DNA of 64,000 nt from contig NZ_JMEX01000008.1 in the NCBI RefSeq assembly GCF_000760735.1, positions 2,622,390 to 2,686,389 on the forward strand, given 5' to 3'. This DNA is from Rhodococcoides fascians A44A. Its GTDB lineage: Bacteria > Actinomycetota > Actinomycetes > Mycobacteriales > Mycobacteriaceae. The notes beneath the pieces were generated by a model. That model did no database searches. It was not told the DNA's origin and saw only the letters and a list, made by a program, of their open reading frames with translations. Of the stretch, positions 15,901 to 23,977 are shown piece after piece. The number at the start of each line of letters is the position of its first letter. The stretch's first letter is position 1. The translations under genes and the position numbers were made by a program.

Positions 15901-16968
15901 ATGACATCGGCCGGCCTGGAGGCATGCAGTGAACCGATCTTCTCGACCAGCGCGGACACCGTCCGTGACGGTCTTCGCGAAACGGGATACATCTCGGGTG
16001 ACGATCTCGCCGTCGTAGTCCATCTCGCGATCGCCCTGGATCGACCACTGCTGCTCGAAGGGCCGGCCGGTGTCGGCAAGACCGAACTGGCCAAGGCGCT
16101 CGCCGTCGCAGGCGGGCGCAGGCTGGTGCGGTTGCAGTGCTACGAGGGACTGGACGACAATCGCGCCCTCTACGAATGGGACTACGCCAAACAGCTTCTG
16201 CACGTACAGATGCTGCGCGATCGCATCGGCTCCGAACTCGCGGCGGTCGAGAGCACCGCGGAAGCGTCGCAAATACTGGCGGACACGGATTTCGGGCTGT
16301 ACTCCGAGAAGTTCCTTGCGGTGCGGCCACTCCTCGACGCCATCCTGTCCGAGGAACCCGTCGTACTTCTCATCGACGAGGTCGACCGGACCGAGGAGTC
16401 CATGGAGGCGATGCTCCTCGAGATCCTCGCCGAGAAGCAGATCACCATCCCGGAGGTCGGAACCTTCGCGGCGAGGACCGACCCGTGGGTCATCCTCACC
16501 TCCAACGACACTCGCGAACTGTCCGCCGCGTTGAAACGTCGCTGCCTGCACTTCTCCGTCGGCTACCCGACGCCCGAACGGGAACGTGAGATCGTGTCCT
16601 CCCGGGCCCCCGAAGTGGAGGACGCCACCGTCGCCGACGTCGTCGAACTCGCCAGGTCCCTGAGGGAACTCCCGCTGCGCAAGAGTCCATCGGTCTCCGA
16701 GGTCATCGATGCAGCCCGCGCCGCGATGATCCTGAAGGATCACGACACCGAACGCACGCGAGAGATCCTGCTGGCAGCTCTTCTCAAGTACGGAAGCGAC
16801 GTCGAGCTGGTTCGTGGTCGAGCGCAGACACCGGAACCCGAGACAGCCGACGAGCCGCGCACGAGCGTCGCCTCTCGGCCGCCCAACACCACCACCGCGG
16901 CCTTCCGAGGTACCGGCGGCCGCGACCCGCGCTCGACCGGCAGTGGGTTCGGAATCAGAAAGAAGTGA
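15901..16968 (+). CDS. moxR: MoxR-type AAA+ ATPase
   Basis: This 355-residue MoxR-group AAA+ ATPase has Walker A GPAGVGKTELAK near residue 54, Walker B PVVLLIDEVDRTEE near 153 and a sensor-1 region WVILTSNDTRELS near 198, plus a disordered C-terminus. MoxR proteins pair with VWA-domain partners to help assemble or insert cofactors into metalloenzymes. In this case the partner gene overlaps it by 4 bp (GTGA) and the gene before it is the methanol dehydrogenase, 18 bp away. The likely client is therefore Mno, as suggested by context and not shown directly. Confidence 0.92.
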   Translation: MTSAGLEACSEPIFSTSADTVRDGLRETGYISGDDLAVVVHLAIALDRPLLLEGPAGVGKTELAKALAVAGGRRLVRLQCYEGLDDNRALYEWDYAKQLLHVQMLRDRIGSELAAVESTAEASQILADTDFGLYSEKFLAVRPLLDAILSEEPVVLLIDEVDRTEESMEAMLLEILAEKQITIPEVGTFAARTDPWVILTSNDTRELSAALKRRCLHFSVGYPTPEREREIVSSRAPEVEDATVADVVELARSLRELPLRKSPSVSEVIDAARAAMILKDHDTERTREILLAALLKYGSDVELVRGRAQTPEPETADEPRTSVASRPPNTTTAAFRGTGGRDPRSTGSGFGIRKK

Positions 16969-18503
16969 GTGCCGTGTCCGGTCTCGCTCCTCGAAGTACA
17001 CCGGCGTACGTACTCGACGTCGTCGCGGCGGTGTTCGGCCGCCTGCTGCGTCGGCACGGCGTGTCGGCGTCGCCCGCCGAAGTGATCGAAGTACGACGGG
17101 TTCTCGGTCTCGTCGGTGCCGGTGACCTGAGAACCCTCGAGTCCGCGTTGCGTGCGACGTGCGCCAAGTACAGCTACGAGCAGGACGGATTCGACGCCGC
17201 GTTCGACCGGCTGTTCCACCCCCGGCCGGTTGCCGTTCTGGACGAGCATCGGCCGACGCGTGATTCGGGTGCCGACGGGGCGCCTACTACCCTCGAGATC
17301 TCGAACGACGACAAGGACACCGGCCGCTACGCGGACTACAACGAGAATGCAGCCGAAGTCGGTGACTTCTTCGACACTCCCGAGGCGGACAAAGGATTCA
17401 ACCCGCACAAGGACGACGACGACCTGTCCATCACCGGTGCGGACTCCAACCTGGCCGTCGACACCGAGAACGACAGCGGCAGAAGGGGCGTGTCGTTCAC
17501 CGTGGACGTCGACCGCGCCGACTCCGCGACCGTCGGCGACCTGTCGTCGGCGCAGGCGATGATCTCGCAGGGGACGCTGACATGGGACGACCCGGAGGGC
17601 ATTCTCCGTTGGCTCGACGCCTACGACCCCCACTCGCTCTACGGTGACCAGGGTGACGGAGAACCGTTGACCGCGGCGCAACTCGACAAGTTGGTCGACG
17701 CGGTGGAAGCGTTCGTCGACGCCATCGCAGGCCAGGATCGAACCGCAGGCTCCCGAGACACGGCGACGGCGTCCGATGCACCCGAGTCGGACATTCCGTC
17801 GCGCGCCGAGGTGGGCGATGCGTGTCGAGAAGTGCTGCGCCGCATGCGTGGTACACCGCGACCTCGCCCACGTGAAGCCACGAACGGGCGACTGAACATG
17901 CGCCGAACGGTCCGGGCGAGCATGAGAACCGACGGCGTGCCTTTCCATTTGATGGTGGACAAGCCAGTGCCGGAACGGGTTCGGCTCCTCGTCCTCGCCG
18001 ACGTCTCGCTGTCGGTGCGTCCGATCACCGCGTTCACCCTGCGGCTCGCGCAGGCGATGCGGCATCGGACCAGCAGGTGCACGGTGCTCGCCTTCGTGGA
18101 CAATCCCGTCGACGTGACGGACCTGCTGGCGCGCAGTACCGGTGACGACGCGCTCGCATCGGTGCTCGCGGCACCCGAGTTGGACCTGGAGGCGAGCAGC
18201 GATTACGGCCGCACGCTCGAGGAGCTGTTGACGACGCACGGCTCCAAGGTCACCTCGCGCACCTCGGTCCTGATCGTCGGTGACGGCCGGTGCAACGGTC
18301 TGCCACCGCGGGTGGACAAACTGGAGGAACTGGCCAGGAAGGTGCATCGCCTGGCCTGGGTGACACCCGAGCACGAGAGGTATTGGTCGCAGGCCTCGTG
18401 CGCCATGAGCGAGTACGCCGAGGTGTGCAACGGCGTCGTGACGGCCAGGGATGCGCGTCAGTTGATCGAGAGGGCGCCCGATTTGGGTAATGCTCTGCGC
18501 TGA
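16965..18503 (+). CDS. VWA-domain protein, CoxE-like
   Basis: This 512-residue protein has a C-terminal von Willebrand A domain of the CoxE type. The metal-ion-dependent adhesion site is ADVSLSV (DxSxS) near residue 346, with a later conserved Asp in LIVGDGRCN. The N-terminal half is helical (residues 10-90) followed by a very acidic, probably disordered segment (about 110-260). CoxE-like proteins act with MoxR AAA+ ATPases in enzyme maturation. The GTG start overlaps the MoxR stop by 4 bp, so the pair is made together. I infer a role in assembling or loading cofactor on the decameric Mno enzyme. Confidence 0.88.
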   Translation: MSAVSGLAPRSTPAYVLDVVAAVFGRLLRRHGVSASPAEVIEVRRVLGLVGAGDLRTLESALRATCAKYSYEQDGFDAAFDRLFHPRPVAVLDEHRPTRDSGADGAPTTLEISNDDKDTGRYADYNENAAEVGDFFDTPEADKGFNPHKDDDDLSITGADSNLAVDTENDSGRRGVSFTVDVDRADSATVGDLSSAQAMISQGTLTWDDPEGILRWLDAYDPHSLYGDQGDGEPLTAAQLDKLVDAVEAFVDAIAGQDRTAGSRDTATASDAPESDIPSRAEVGDACREVLRRMRGTPRPRPREATNGRLNMRRTVRASMRTDGVPFHLMVDKPVPERVRLLVLADVSLSVRPITAFTLRLAQAMRHRTSRCTVLAFVDNPVDVTDLLARSTGDDALASVLAAPELDLEASSDYGRTLEELLTTHGSKVTSRTSVLIVGDGRCNGLPPRVDKLEELARKVHRLAWVTPEHERYWSQASCAMSEYAEVCNGVVTARDARQLIERAPDLGNALR

Positions 18504-18556
18504 GTTCAGTCGCACGACTGATGACCGAGCCGCACGGACACGGCAGTGTGACGACT

Positions 18557-19390
18557 ATGAGCAAGCCTTGTGCAGTCGTGGGAGCAACCGGAGGTCAGGG
18601 AGGGGCTGTCGTGGACGCCCTTCTGGAACGGGGCATTCCGGTCCGGGCCCTGGTACGGCGCCTGTCCGCCCGCACCGACGCACTCCAGCAGAGGGGTGTG
18701 GAGATCAGAGAAGCGGACATCACCGATCGGTCCGCGACGACCGACGCGTTCACCGGTGTGGCCGGAGTGTTCGCAATGACCACTCCGTTCGAGGACGGGC
18801 CGGAGGCTGAGATCGCCCAGGGGCAGGCACTCGTCGACGCACTGGTGGCCGCGAACGTTCCCCACGTCGTGTTCTCGTCCGTTGCCGACGCGGATCGATC
18901 CACGGGAATACCGCACTTCGAGACGAAGGCCAGGACGGAAGCGATTCTGCGAGCGTCCACCGTGCCGTTCACCATCGTCGGCCCCACCTACTTCTACGAC
19001 AACATGCTGGGCGGCATCGAGGACGTTCGACGTGGACGACTCGACCTACCGCTACCGGTGGACACCCCGTTGCAGCAGATGTCCCGCCGCGATCTCGGGC
19101 GATTCGTCGCGCTCGTGTTGTCCGATCCGTCCCGATTCCTCGGCGCCCGAATCGATCTGGCGTCCGACGATCCGACACCGACCCGGATGGCCGCTGCGCT
19201 CGGGGCAGTCCTCGGTACCGCCGTCACCGCGTACTCGTACGACGCCGCCGCGATCTCGTCGCCGGACATGCGCGCGATGTTCCAGTTCCTGACCGATACC
19301 GGGTACGACGCGGACATCGACGGTCTGCGCCGCGAGTACCCGGAGGTCGGCTGGCAGAGGTTCACGGAATGGGTGGCGGAACTGAGGTGA
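18557..19390 (+). CDS. NmrA-like NAD(P)-binding protein
   Basis: This protein of about 277 residues has an atypical short-chain-dehydrogenase fold. The N-terminal dinucleotide motif is AVVGATGGQGGAVVDALLERG (GxxGxxG), followed by VRALVRRLSART (NADP-type Arg) and VFSSVADADRST. NmrA-like proteins act as NAD(P) sensors or as small-molecule reductases; the sequence does not show which. The ATG at 18557 directly precedes the nucleotide motif; an ATG at 18521 is an alternative. It overlaps the next MFS gene by 4 bp, suggesting a two-gene operon. It begins 54 bp after the VWA gene and could be read through from the mno operon. Confidence 0.83.
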   Translation: MSKPCAVVGATGGQGGAVVDALLERGIPVRALVRRLSARTDALQQRGVEIREADITDRSATTDAFTGVAGVFAMTTPFEDGPEAEIAQGQALVDALVAANVPHVVFSSVADADRSTGIPHFETKARTEAILRASTVPFTIVGPTYFYDNMLGGIEDVRRGRLDLPLPVDTPLQQMSRRDLGRFVALVLSDPSRFLGARIDLASDDPTPTRMAAALGAVLGTAVTAYSYDAAAISSPDMRAMFQFLTDTGYDADIDGLRREYPEVGWQRFTEWVAELR

Positions 19391-21012
19391 CTGGGGTGAC
19401 CGCACACGAGGGTTCAGCATGGGCGCCGTTGCGAAACTCGGTGTATCGCATGCTTTTTCTCGCTCAGCTCGTGTCCAACATCGGCGGCTGGATGCAGACC
19501 GTCGGGGCGCAATGGTTCCTCGTCGAACGAAGTGCGTCGACGACGGTGATCGCCTCGGTACAGACCGCGAGCCTCGCCCCGACGTTGCTGCTGGCGCTGT
19601 TCGCGGGAGTCCTCGCCGACGCACTGGATCGCAGGATCCTGCTTCTCGTGATCGGCGTCGCGTCGAGTGTCACGGCCGGCGTTCTCACGGTCCTCGCCTG
19701 GACGGGCACGCTGACCCCGATCGGTCTGCTGGCGTCGACCTTCGTCCTGGGGTGTTGGACGTCGCTGTCGGCACCGGCCTGGCAGGCGATCCAGCCCGAG
19801 TTGGTTCCACGGGAACAGATTCCGGCAGCGTCCGCACTGGGAAGCGTGACGGTCAATGCAGCTCGCGCTGTCGGTCCCGCCATTGCAGGCGTGCTCGTCG
19901 CGTTCGCCGGGCCGACGTTCGTCTTCGGTCTCAACGCCCTGTCGTTCCTGGCCGTAGTCGGTGCGCTGCTGGGATGGAAGCGTCCCCGCACGGACAACTC
20001 CGGCCGCGAGCGACTCGGAGAATCGTTGCTGACAGGCCTTCGGTACGTCCGATCCGGGCCGATCGTCCGACGGATCATGGTCCGCTCGGCACTGTTCGCC
20101 TTCCCTGCGTCGGCGCTGTGGGCGCTTCTTCCGTCCATCGCGTCGTCCGTTCTGGACCTGGGCGCAATAGGGTACGGCGCGCTGCTGGGTGTCCTGGGTG
20201 TCGGGGCGGTGGCAGGCGTAGCACTGACACCCGCGCTGCGAGCCCGGTGGTCCGCCAACACACTTCTCGTCGTGTCGGCGGTGGCGTACGGCGCGGGAAC
20301 CGCCGCCCTCGTGTGGTTGCCGATGTGGGTGGTGATCCCAGGTCTGGTGTTGGCCGGTATCGCGTGGATCACGACACTTACCGCATTGAACGCGGCCATC
20401 CAGCTGTCGGTCGCGCATTGGGTCCGCGCTCGGGCGATGTCGGTCTATCTGTTGGTGTTCATGGGATCGCAGGCCGCCGGATCCCTGGTCTGGGGGTGGG
20501 TGGCGTCGACCATCGGTCTCGTCGACGCCGCGCTGGTGGCGACGGCACTGCTCGTGATCGTCGCCGCCAGCGTGGCCCTGCTGCCGCTGCTGCCGGACAC
20601 CGGAACCCTCGATCGGACGGTGTCCAGCGCCTGGCCGACACCGACGGTGGTGTTCGAACCGGAACCGGACGACGGACCAGTGCAGATCACGGTGTCCTAC
20701 ACGGTCGAGGACTCCGAACGGGACGCGTTCACCGCAGCCATGGCAGGAGTCGGGCGTTCACGTCGACGCACCGGAGCGTTCTCCTGGCGCTTGTATCGCA
20801 GCCTCGACAACCCGGAGCTGATTCTCGAACAGTTCCGCGTGCCGTCGTGGTCGCAGTACCGACGCCAGCGCGACGAACGCTGGACCGGCTCCGACCACGA
20901 GGTCATCGCGGCGGCGCTCACCCACGTTCTCGGCGGAGCACCGGCAGGCGAAACCCACGCGGTCTGCCTTTCACCCCGTCACCAACCGGCGGTCTCCACG
21001 GCAGCGCAATGA
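19387..21012 (+). CDS. MFS exporter with C-terminal monooxygenase-like domain
   Basis: This protein of about 541 residues has two parts. Residues 1-410 are a 12-helix MFS transporter of the EntS/MFS_3 type, with LAQLVSNIGGWMQTVGAQWF in helix 1 and GVLADALDRRILL in loop 2-3. The remaining 100 residues are soluble: QITVSYTVEDSERDAFTAAM, then GAFSWRLYRSLDNPELILEQ. That segment looks like a dimeric ferredoxin-fold (antibiotic-biosynthesis-monooxygenase-like) domain. Such fusions occur in actinobacterial exporters; their purpose is unclear. The GTG at 19387 overlaps the previous stop (GTGA); an ATG at 19369 would overlap further. Its 3' end overlaps the convergent DUF5996 gene by 34 bp. Confidence 0.85.
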   Translation: MTGVTAHEGSAWAPLRNSVYRMLFLAQLVSNIGGWMQTVGAQWFLVERSASTTVIASVQTASLAPTLLLALFAGVLADALDRRILLLVIGVASSVTAGVLTVLAWTGTLTPIGLLASTFVLGCWTSLSAPAWQAIQPELVPREQIPAASALGSVTVNAARAVGPAIAGVLVAFAGPTFVFGLNALSFLAVVGALLGWKRPRTDNSGRERLGESLLTGLRYVRSGPIVRRIMVRSALFAFPASALWALLPSIASSVLDLGAIGYGALLGVLGVGAVAGVALTPALRARWSANTLLVVSAVAYGAGTAALVWLPMWVVIPGLVLAGIAWITTLTALNAAIQLSVAHWVRARAMSVYLLVFMGSQAAGSLVWGWVASTIGLVDAALVATALLVIVAASVALLPLLPDTGTLDRTVSSAWPTPTVVFEPEPDDGPVQITVSYTVEDSERDAFTAAMAGVGRSRRRTGAFSWRLYRSLDNPELILEQFRVPSWSQYRRQRDERWTGSDHEVIAAALTHVLGGAPAGETHAVCLSPRHQPAVSTAAQ

Positions 21013-21881
21013 GTCTGCTCGAGGAACCGGCGCACCGTGGCCGCGGGGTCGTCCGACTGGCGAACGAGGTGGTACGGCAGGACGTACTCCCCGAGTGCGG
21101 AGTCCCAGTGCGCCGGCGCCTCGACGGCAGGGTGGGTGTCGTACCCGTCGGGATGGGGGTAGGCGTAGGCGTAGAAGACGCCTTCCTCCGCCCCACCCGG
21201 CCAGTACCCGGCGCTGGAGACCTCGTCGCTGTACGCCTCGTGCATCACCCAGTCCGGGCAGTTGGGGATACCGCCGGGATGAGTGGGCGCTGGTCGGCCG
21301 GAGAATCGCGTGACCGCCAGGTCGAACGCACCCCAGAAGAAATGAACTGGGCTCGACTTGCCGCGGAAATCGGCCCGGAACGCGGAGAACACCGAGTGCG
21401 CGCTGACGAGCGAACGCCAGAACGCCGACACCGCCTCCGCGTCGTAGGAACCGTGCACGGTGTCCTCGGCGAACGGCGTCGCGTCGGGCAACTCCACCGG
21501 CGTTCCGACGATGTCGACGTCGATGCTCAACGCGTCGAGGTGCGCGGTGTACTCGGAGTAGAAGTCCGCGACGGTGCGCGGTTCCAGCTTCATGCGGCGC
21601 GAGCTGCCGTCGGTGACCTCGAAGATCAGTTCGTGAGCGAGGAAGTCGAACCTGATCTCGAGCCCTCGATCGCCGACGGGCATCAACGACGTCGTCAGGC
21701 CGCGGGCGTCGACGTACAGGGGCACACCCCACCAATGATTGACGGCCGGACCCAATGCCATTCGGGTCTTTCCGACGATCTGGGTCCAGAGTTGAACGGT
21801 GTCGCGGGTCTCGATCCACGAGTCCACCGGAAGTGACGGCCATGCGTCGTATTCGGGTTGCATGGACATATCGTCCTGCAC
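20979..21881 (-). CDS. DUF5996 family protein
   Basis: This 300-residue soluble protein is rich in Trp, Tyr and His, with PAVNHWWGVPLYVDARGLTT near residue 45, SSPVHFFWGAFDLAVTRFSG near 177 and AEEGVFYAYAYPHPDGYDTH near 230. These motifs match the DUF5996 family, whose function is unknown to me. The start may be the GTG at 21881, or the ATG at 21863 with CAGGA in front. It converges with and overlaps the MFS fusion gene by 34 bp, so the two 3' ends are locked together. Confidence 0.75.
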   Translation of the reverse strand: MQDDMSMQPEYDAWPSLPVDSWIETRDTVQLWTQIVGKTRMALGPAVNHWWGVPLYVDARGLTTSLMPVGDRGLEIRFDFLAHELIFEVTDGSSRRMKLEPRTVADFYSEYTAHLDALSIDVDIVGTPVELPDATPFAEDTVHGSYDAEAVSAFWRSLVSAHSVFSAFRADFRGKSSPVHFFWGAFDLAVTRFSGRPAPTHPGGIPNCPDWVMHEAYSDEVSSAGYWPGGAEEGVFYAYAYPHPDGYDTHPAVEAPAHWDSALGEYVLPYHLVRQSDDPAATVRRFLEQTHCAAVETAGW

Positions 21882-21931
21882 ATCGACTCGAAAAACATCA
21901 GTACGTCGACTGACTACTTGTGTTCATCCCG

Positions 21932-23191
21932 CTACTTGGATCCGCTGCGCCTGCTCCGGAAGGCATCGAGCCCGTTGCGCTGCAGAGTCCTCACCGCGGT
22001 GCGCCAGACGGATCGGTTCGGGTCCGGCTCGGACCCCGCACCGATCAGGTGCAGCTGGTCGGTGTGCCACTGCAGGTCGAGGGCGCCGTCGAGCGGCTTG
22101 GCGAACCTGCGCGGCAACCCGAGGCCGATCGCCGGCGACACGACGCTGTCGGCCCCGCCTCGAAGCAGCGCGTTGCCTGCGTCGGGTGTCACGGCGGCAG
22201 GTCGCCCGAGACCGACGACGTCGCACTCTCCCGACGCCACCGCGGCACCCATCGCCGACCGCGTGCGGAAGCCTCCGGTGACCGCGAGCGGAACGTCGCC
22301 CGCGGCAGTGCGGACCTCGCGGGCATAATCCAGGAAGTACGCCTCACGCCGACGCGTACTGTCGGCCACCGACCGGCCCATCATCGCGGGCGACTCGTAG
22401 GTTCCACCGCTGATCTCGATCAGATCGATGTGCTCGTCGGCCAGATGTTCGACGACGAGGCGTGACTCTTCTTCGCCGAATCCGCCGCGTTGGAAATCCG
22501 CCGAGTTGAGCTTGATGCCGACGGCGAATCCGGGGGACACGGCCGTGCGGATGGCGCGGACCACGTCGAGTACGAACCGCATGCGGTTGTCGAGACTGCC
22601 ACCCCATCGGTCTTCACGTCGGTTGGCCGACGGTGAGAGGAACTGCGAGACGAGGTAGCCGTGTGCCCCGTGGATCTGGACGCCGTCGAATCCGGCGGAC
22701 TCGGCGACGAGTGCTGCGGTCGCGAATCGCTCGACGATGCCCCGAATCTCGTACTCCGTCATGGCGCGCGGTGCCGGGATGCCAGGAATACCGGGAGCGA
22801 TCGCCGACGGCGCGATCGGCTTGGACCGGGTCGCCATCGGATTGGCCTGGCGACCGGGGTGGTTGAGTTGCATCCAGATCGGAGAACCGCCGTCGCGCGC
22901 GGACTTGGCCCACCGGGTCATACCGTCGAGGTCGCGGTCGTCCTCGATCACCACGTTCCCGGGTTCACCGATGTGGTGACGGTCGACCATGACGTTGCCG
23001 GTGAGAACGAGACCGTAACCTCCTGCGCCCCAGCGCGTGTACAGGCGTTCGAGCCGAACGTCGGGACTGTGGGTCCTGGTGCCGAGGCCCTCGCTCAACG
23101 CGGCCTTCATGAGGCGGTTCGGCAGCACCTGACCGCACGCCAAGGTCAGCGGTGCCGCGAGCGTGGTGACAGGATCGACCTCGGTGGTCAT
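21932..23191 (-). CDS. NADH:flavin oxidoreductase (old yellow enzyme family)
   Basis: This 419-residue FMN-dependent TIM-barrel ene-reductase has LPNRLMKAALSEGLG near the N-terminus, WMQLNHPGRQ (flavin-contacting region) near residue 106, GFDGVQIHGAHGYLVSQFLS near 166 and NRREDRWGGS near 188, the signature of the family. Typical substrates are alpha,beta-unsaturated carbonyl compounds or nitro compounds; none can be assigned here. It is divergent from a TetR gene with a small palindrome between them, so it is probably repressed by that TetR and induced by an electrophile. Confidence 0.9.
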   Translation of the reverse strand: MTTEVDPVTTLAAPLTLACGQVLPNRLMKAALSEGLGTRTHSPDVRLERLYTRWGAGGYGLVLTGNVMVDRHHIGEPGNVVIEDDRDLDGMTRWAKSARDGGSPIWMQLNHPGRQANPMATRSKPIAPSAIAPGIPGIPAPRAMTEYEIRGIVERFATAALVAESAGFDGVQIHGAHGYLVSQFLSPSANRREDRWGGSLDNRMRFVLDVVRAIRTAVSPGFAVGIKLNSADFQRGGFGEEESRLVVEHLADEHIDLIEISGGTYESPAMMGRSVADSTRRREAYFLDYAREVRTAAGDVPLAVTGGFRTRSAMGAAVASGECDVVGLGRPAAVTPDAGNALLRGGADSVVSPAIGLGLPRRFAKPLDGALDLQWHTDQLHLIGAGSEPDPNRSVWRTAVRTLQRNGLDAFRSRRSGSK

Positions 23192-23213
23192 GGTGGCCTC
23201 TCGTCGTCGACGT

Positions 23214-23229
23214 TATGCTGTAGTGCATA
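23214..23229. promoter_or_regulatory. Palindrome in OYE/TetR divergent gap
   Basis: TATGC-TGTAGT-GCATA has 5-bp arms and a 6-bp spacer, and lies 22 bp upstream of the flavin oxidoreductase start. It is a candidate operator for the divergent TetR protein. Confidence 0.4.
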
Positions 23230-23281
23230 CCCGAGGTCACCGTATGTGTGACGATCGGTAACGTCAAGAGGGGTAGGTCGC

Positions 23282-23857
23282 GTGAGTCGGAGTACAGCCC
23301 GCGAGGACATGTTGCGCAGCGCGGCCCTGCTGTTCAGGGAGCGCGGCGTCGAGGCCACGTCGCTCGCGGACGTCATCGAGCATGCAGGCGCGCCCCGCGG
23401 GTCCATCTACCACCACTTCCCCCGCGGAAAGCCGCAGCTGGTCGAGGAGGCGACGAGGACCGCGGGTGCGCTGATGGGGTCGATGATCTCCCGCGGTCTC
23501 GCGAGCGACGGGCCCGCTGCGACGCTCAGAGCCATCATCGGGGGTTTCCGTCAGCAGTTGGAAGCCACCGAATACACCGCGGGTTGCCCGGTGGCCCCGG
23601 CTGCACTGGAGGGCATGAATTCGCCCGCGGCCCTCGTCGCCGCCGGTGAGTCGTTCACGTCCTGGGAGGACACGATCGCCGCGTCGCTGTGGCAGCGCGG
23701 ACTGTCGCAGGACCGTTCGAGAGGTCTCGCCACGATGGCAATCGCGTCGTTCGAAGGGGCTCTGATCATCGCGAAAGCCCAGCGCAGCACCGCCGCGCTG
23801 GACCGGGTCGAGGTCGAACTTCTCGCCTGGCTGGAGGCTGCGCTCGACGCATCCTGA
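23282..23857 (+). CDS. TetR family regulator (LmrA/YxaF type)
   Basis: This 191-residue TetR protein has a DNA-binding domain at residues 6-50 (LRSAALLFRERGVEATSLAD, then GAPRGSIYHHFPRGKPQLVE). The PRGSIYHHFPxGK wording is characteristic of the LmrA/YxaF subgroup. The C-terminal half, with EYTAGCPVAPAALEG, also fits that subgroup, whose members control multidrug exporters and oxidoreductases. It starts with GTG at 23282, divergent from the OYE gene, and is followed 120 bp later by a DHA2 exporter that it may also control. Confidence 0.88.
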   Translation: MSRSTAREDMLRSAALLFRERGVEATSLADVIEHAGAPRGSIYHHFPRGKPQLVEEATRTAGALMGSMISRGLASDGPAATLRAIIGGFRQQLEATEYTAGCPVAPAALEGMNSPAALVAAGESFTSWEDTIAASLWQRGLSQDRSRGLATMAIASFEGALIIAKAQRSTAALDRVEVELLAWLEAALDAS

Positions 23858-23977
23858 CGCCACAACTGTTGCTATTACTTCGAGTTACAGTTACCTTCCG
23901 ATGGTCGCTATGCAGCGCGTCATAGTCCGGGCATGTTCGAAAAGCTCGCGGCATGACCAGTCGAGAAGGATCCGCCC

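Noticed and set aside
14557..17001. Long open frames antisense to mno, moxR and the VWA gene
   Set aside because: These are the usual GC-rich antisense frames without any recognisable domain. The plus-strand genes have clear motifs and ribosome binding sites.
23864..23892. AACTGT-N17-ACAGTT as an operator before the DHA2 exporter
   Set aside because: The arms are only 6 bp with a long asymmetric spacer. That is close to chance expectation, so it is not listed as a site.
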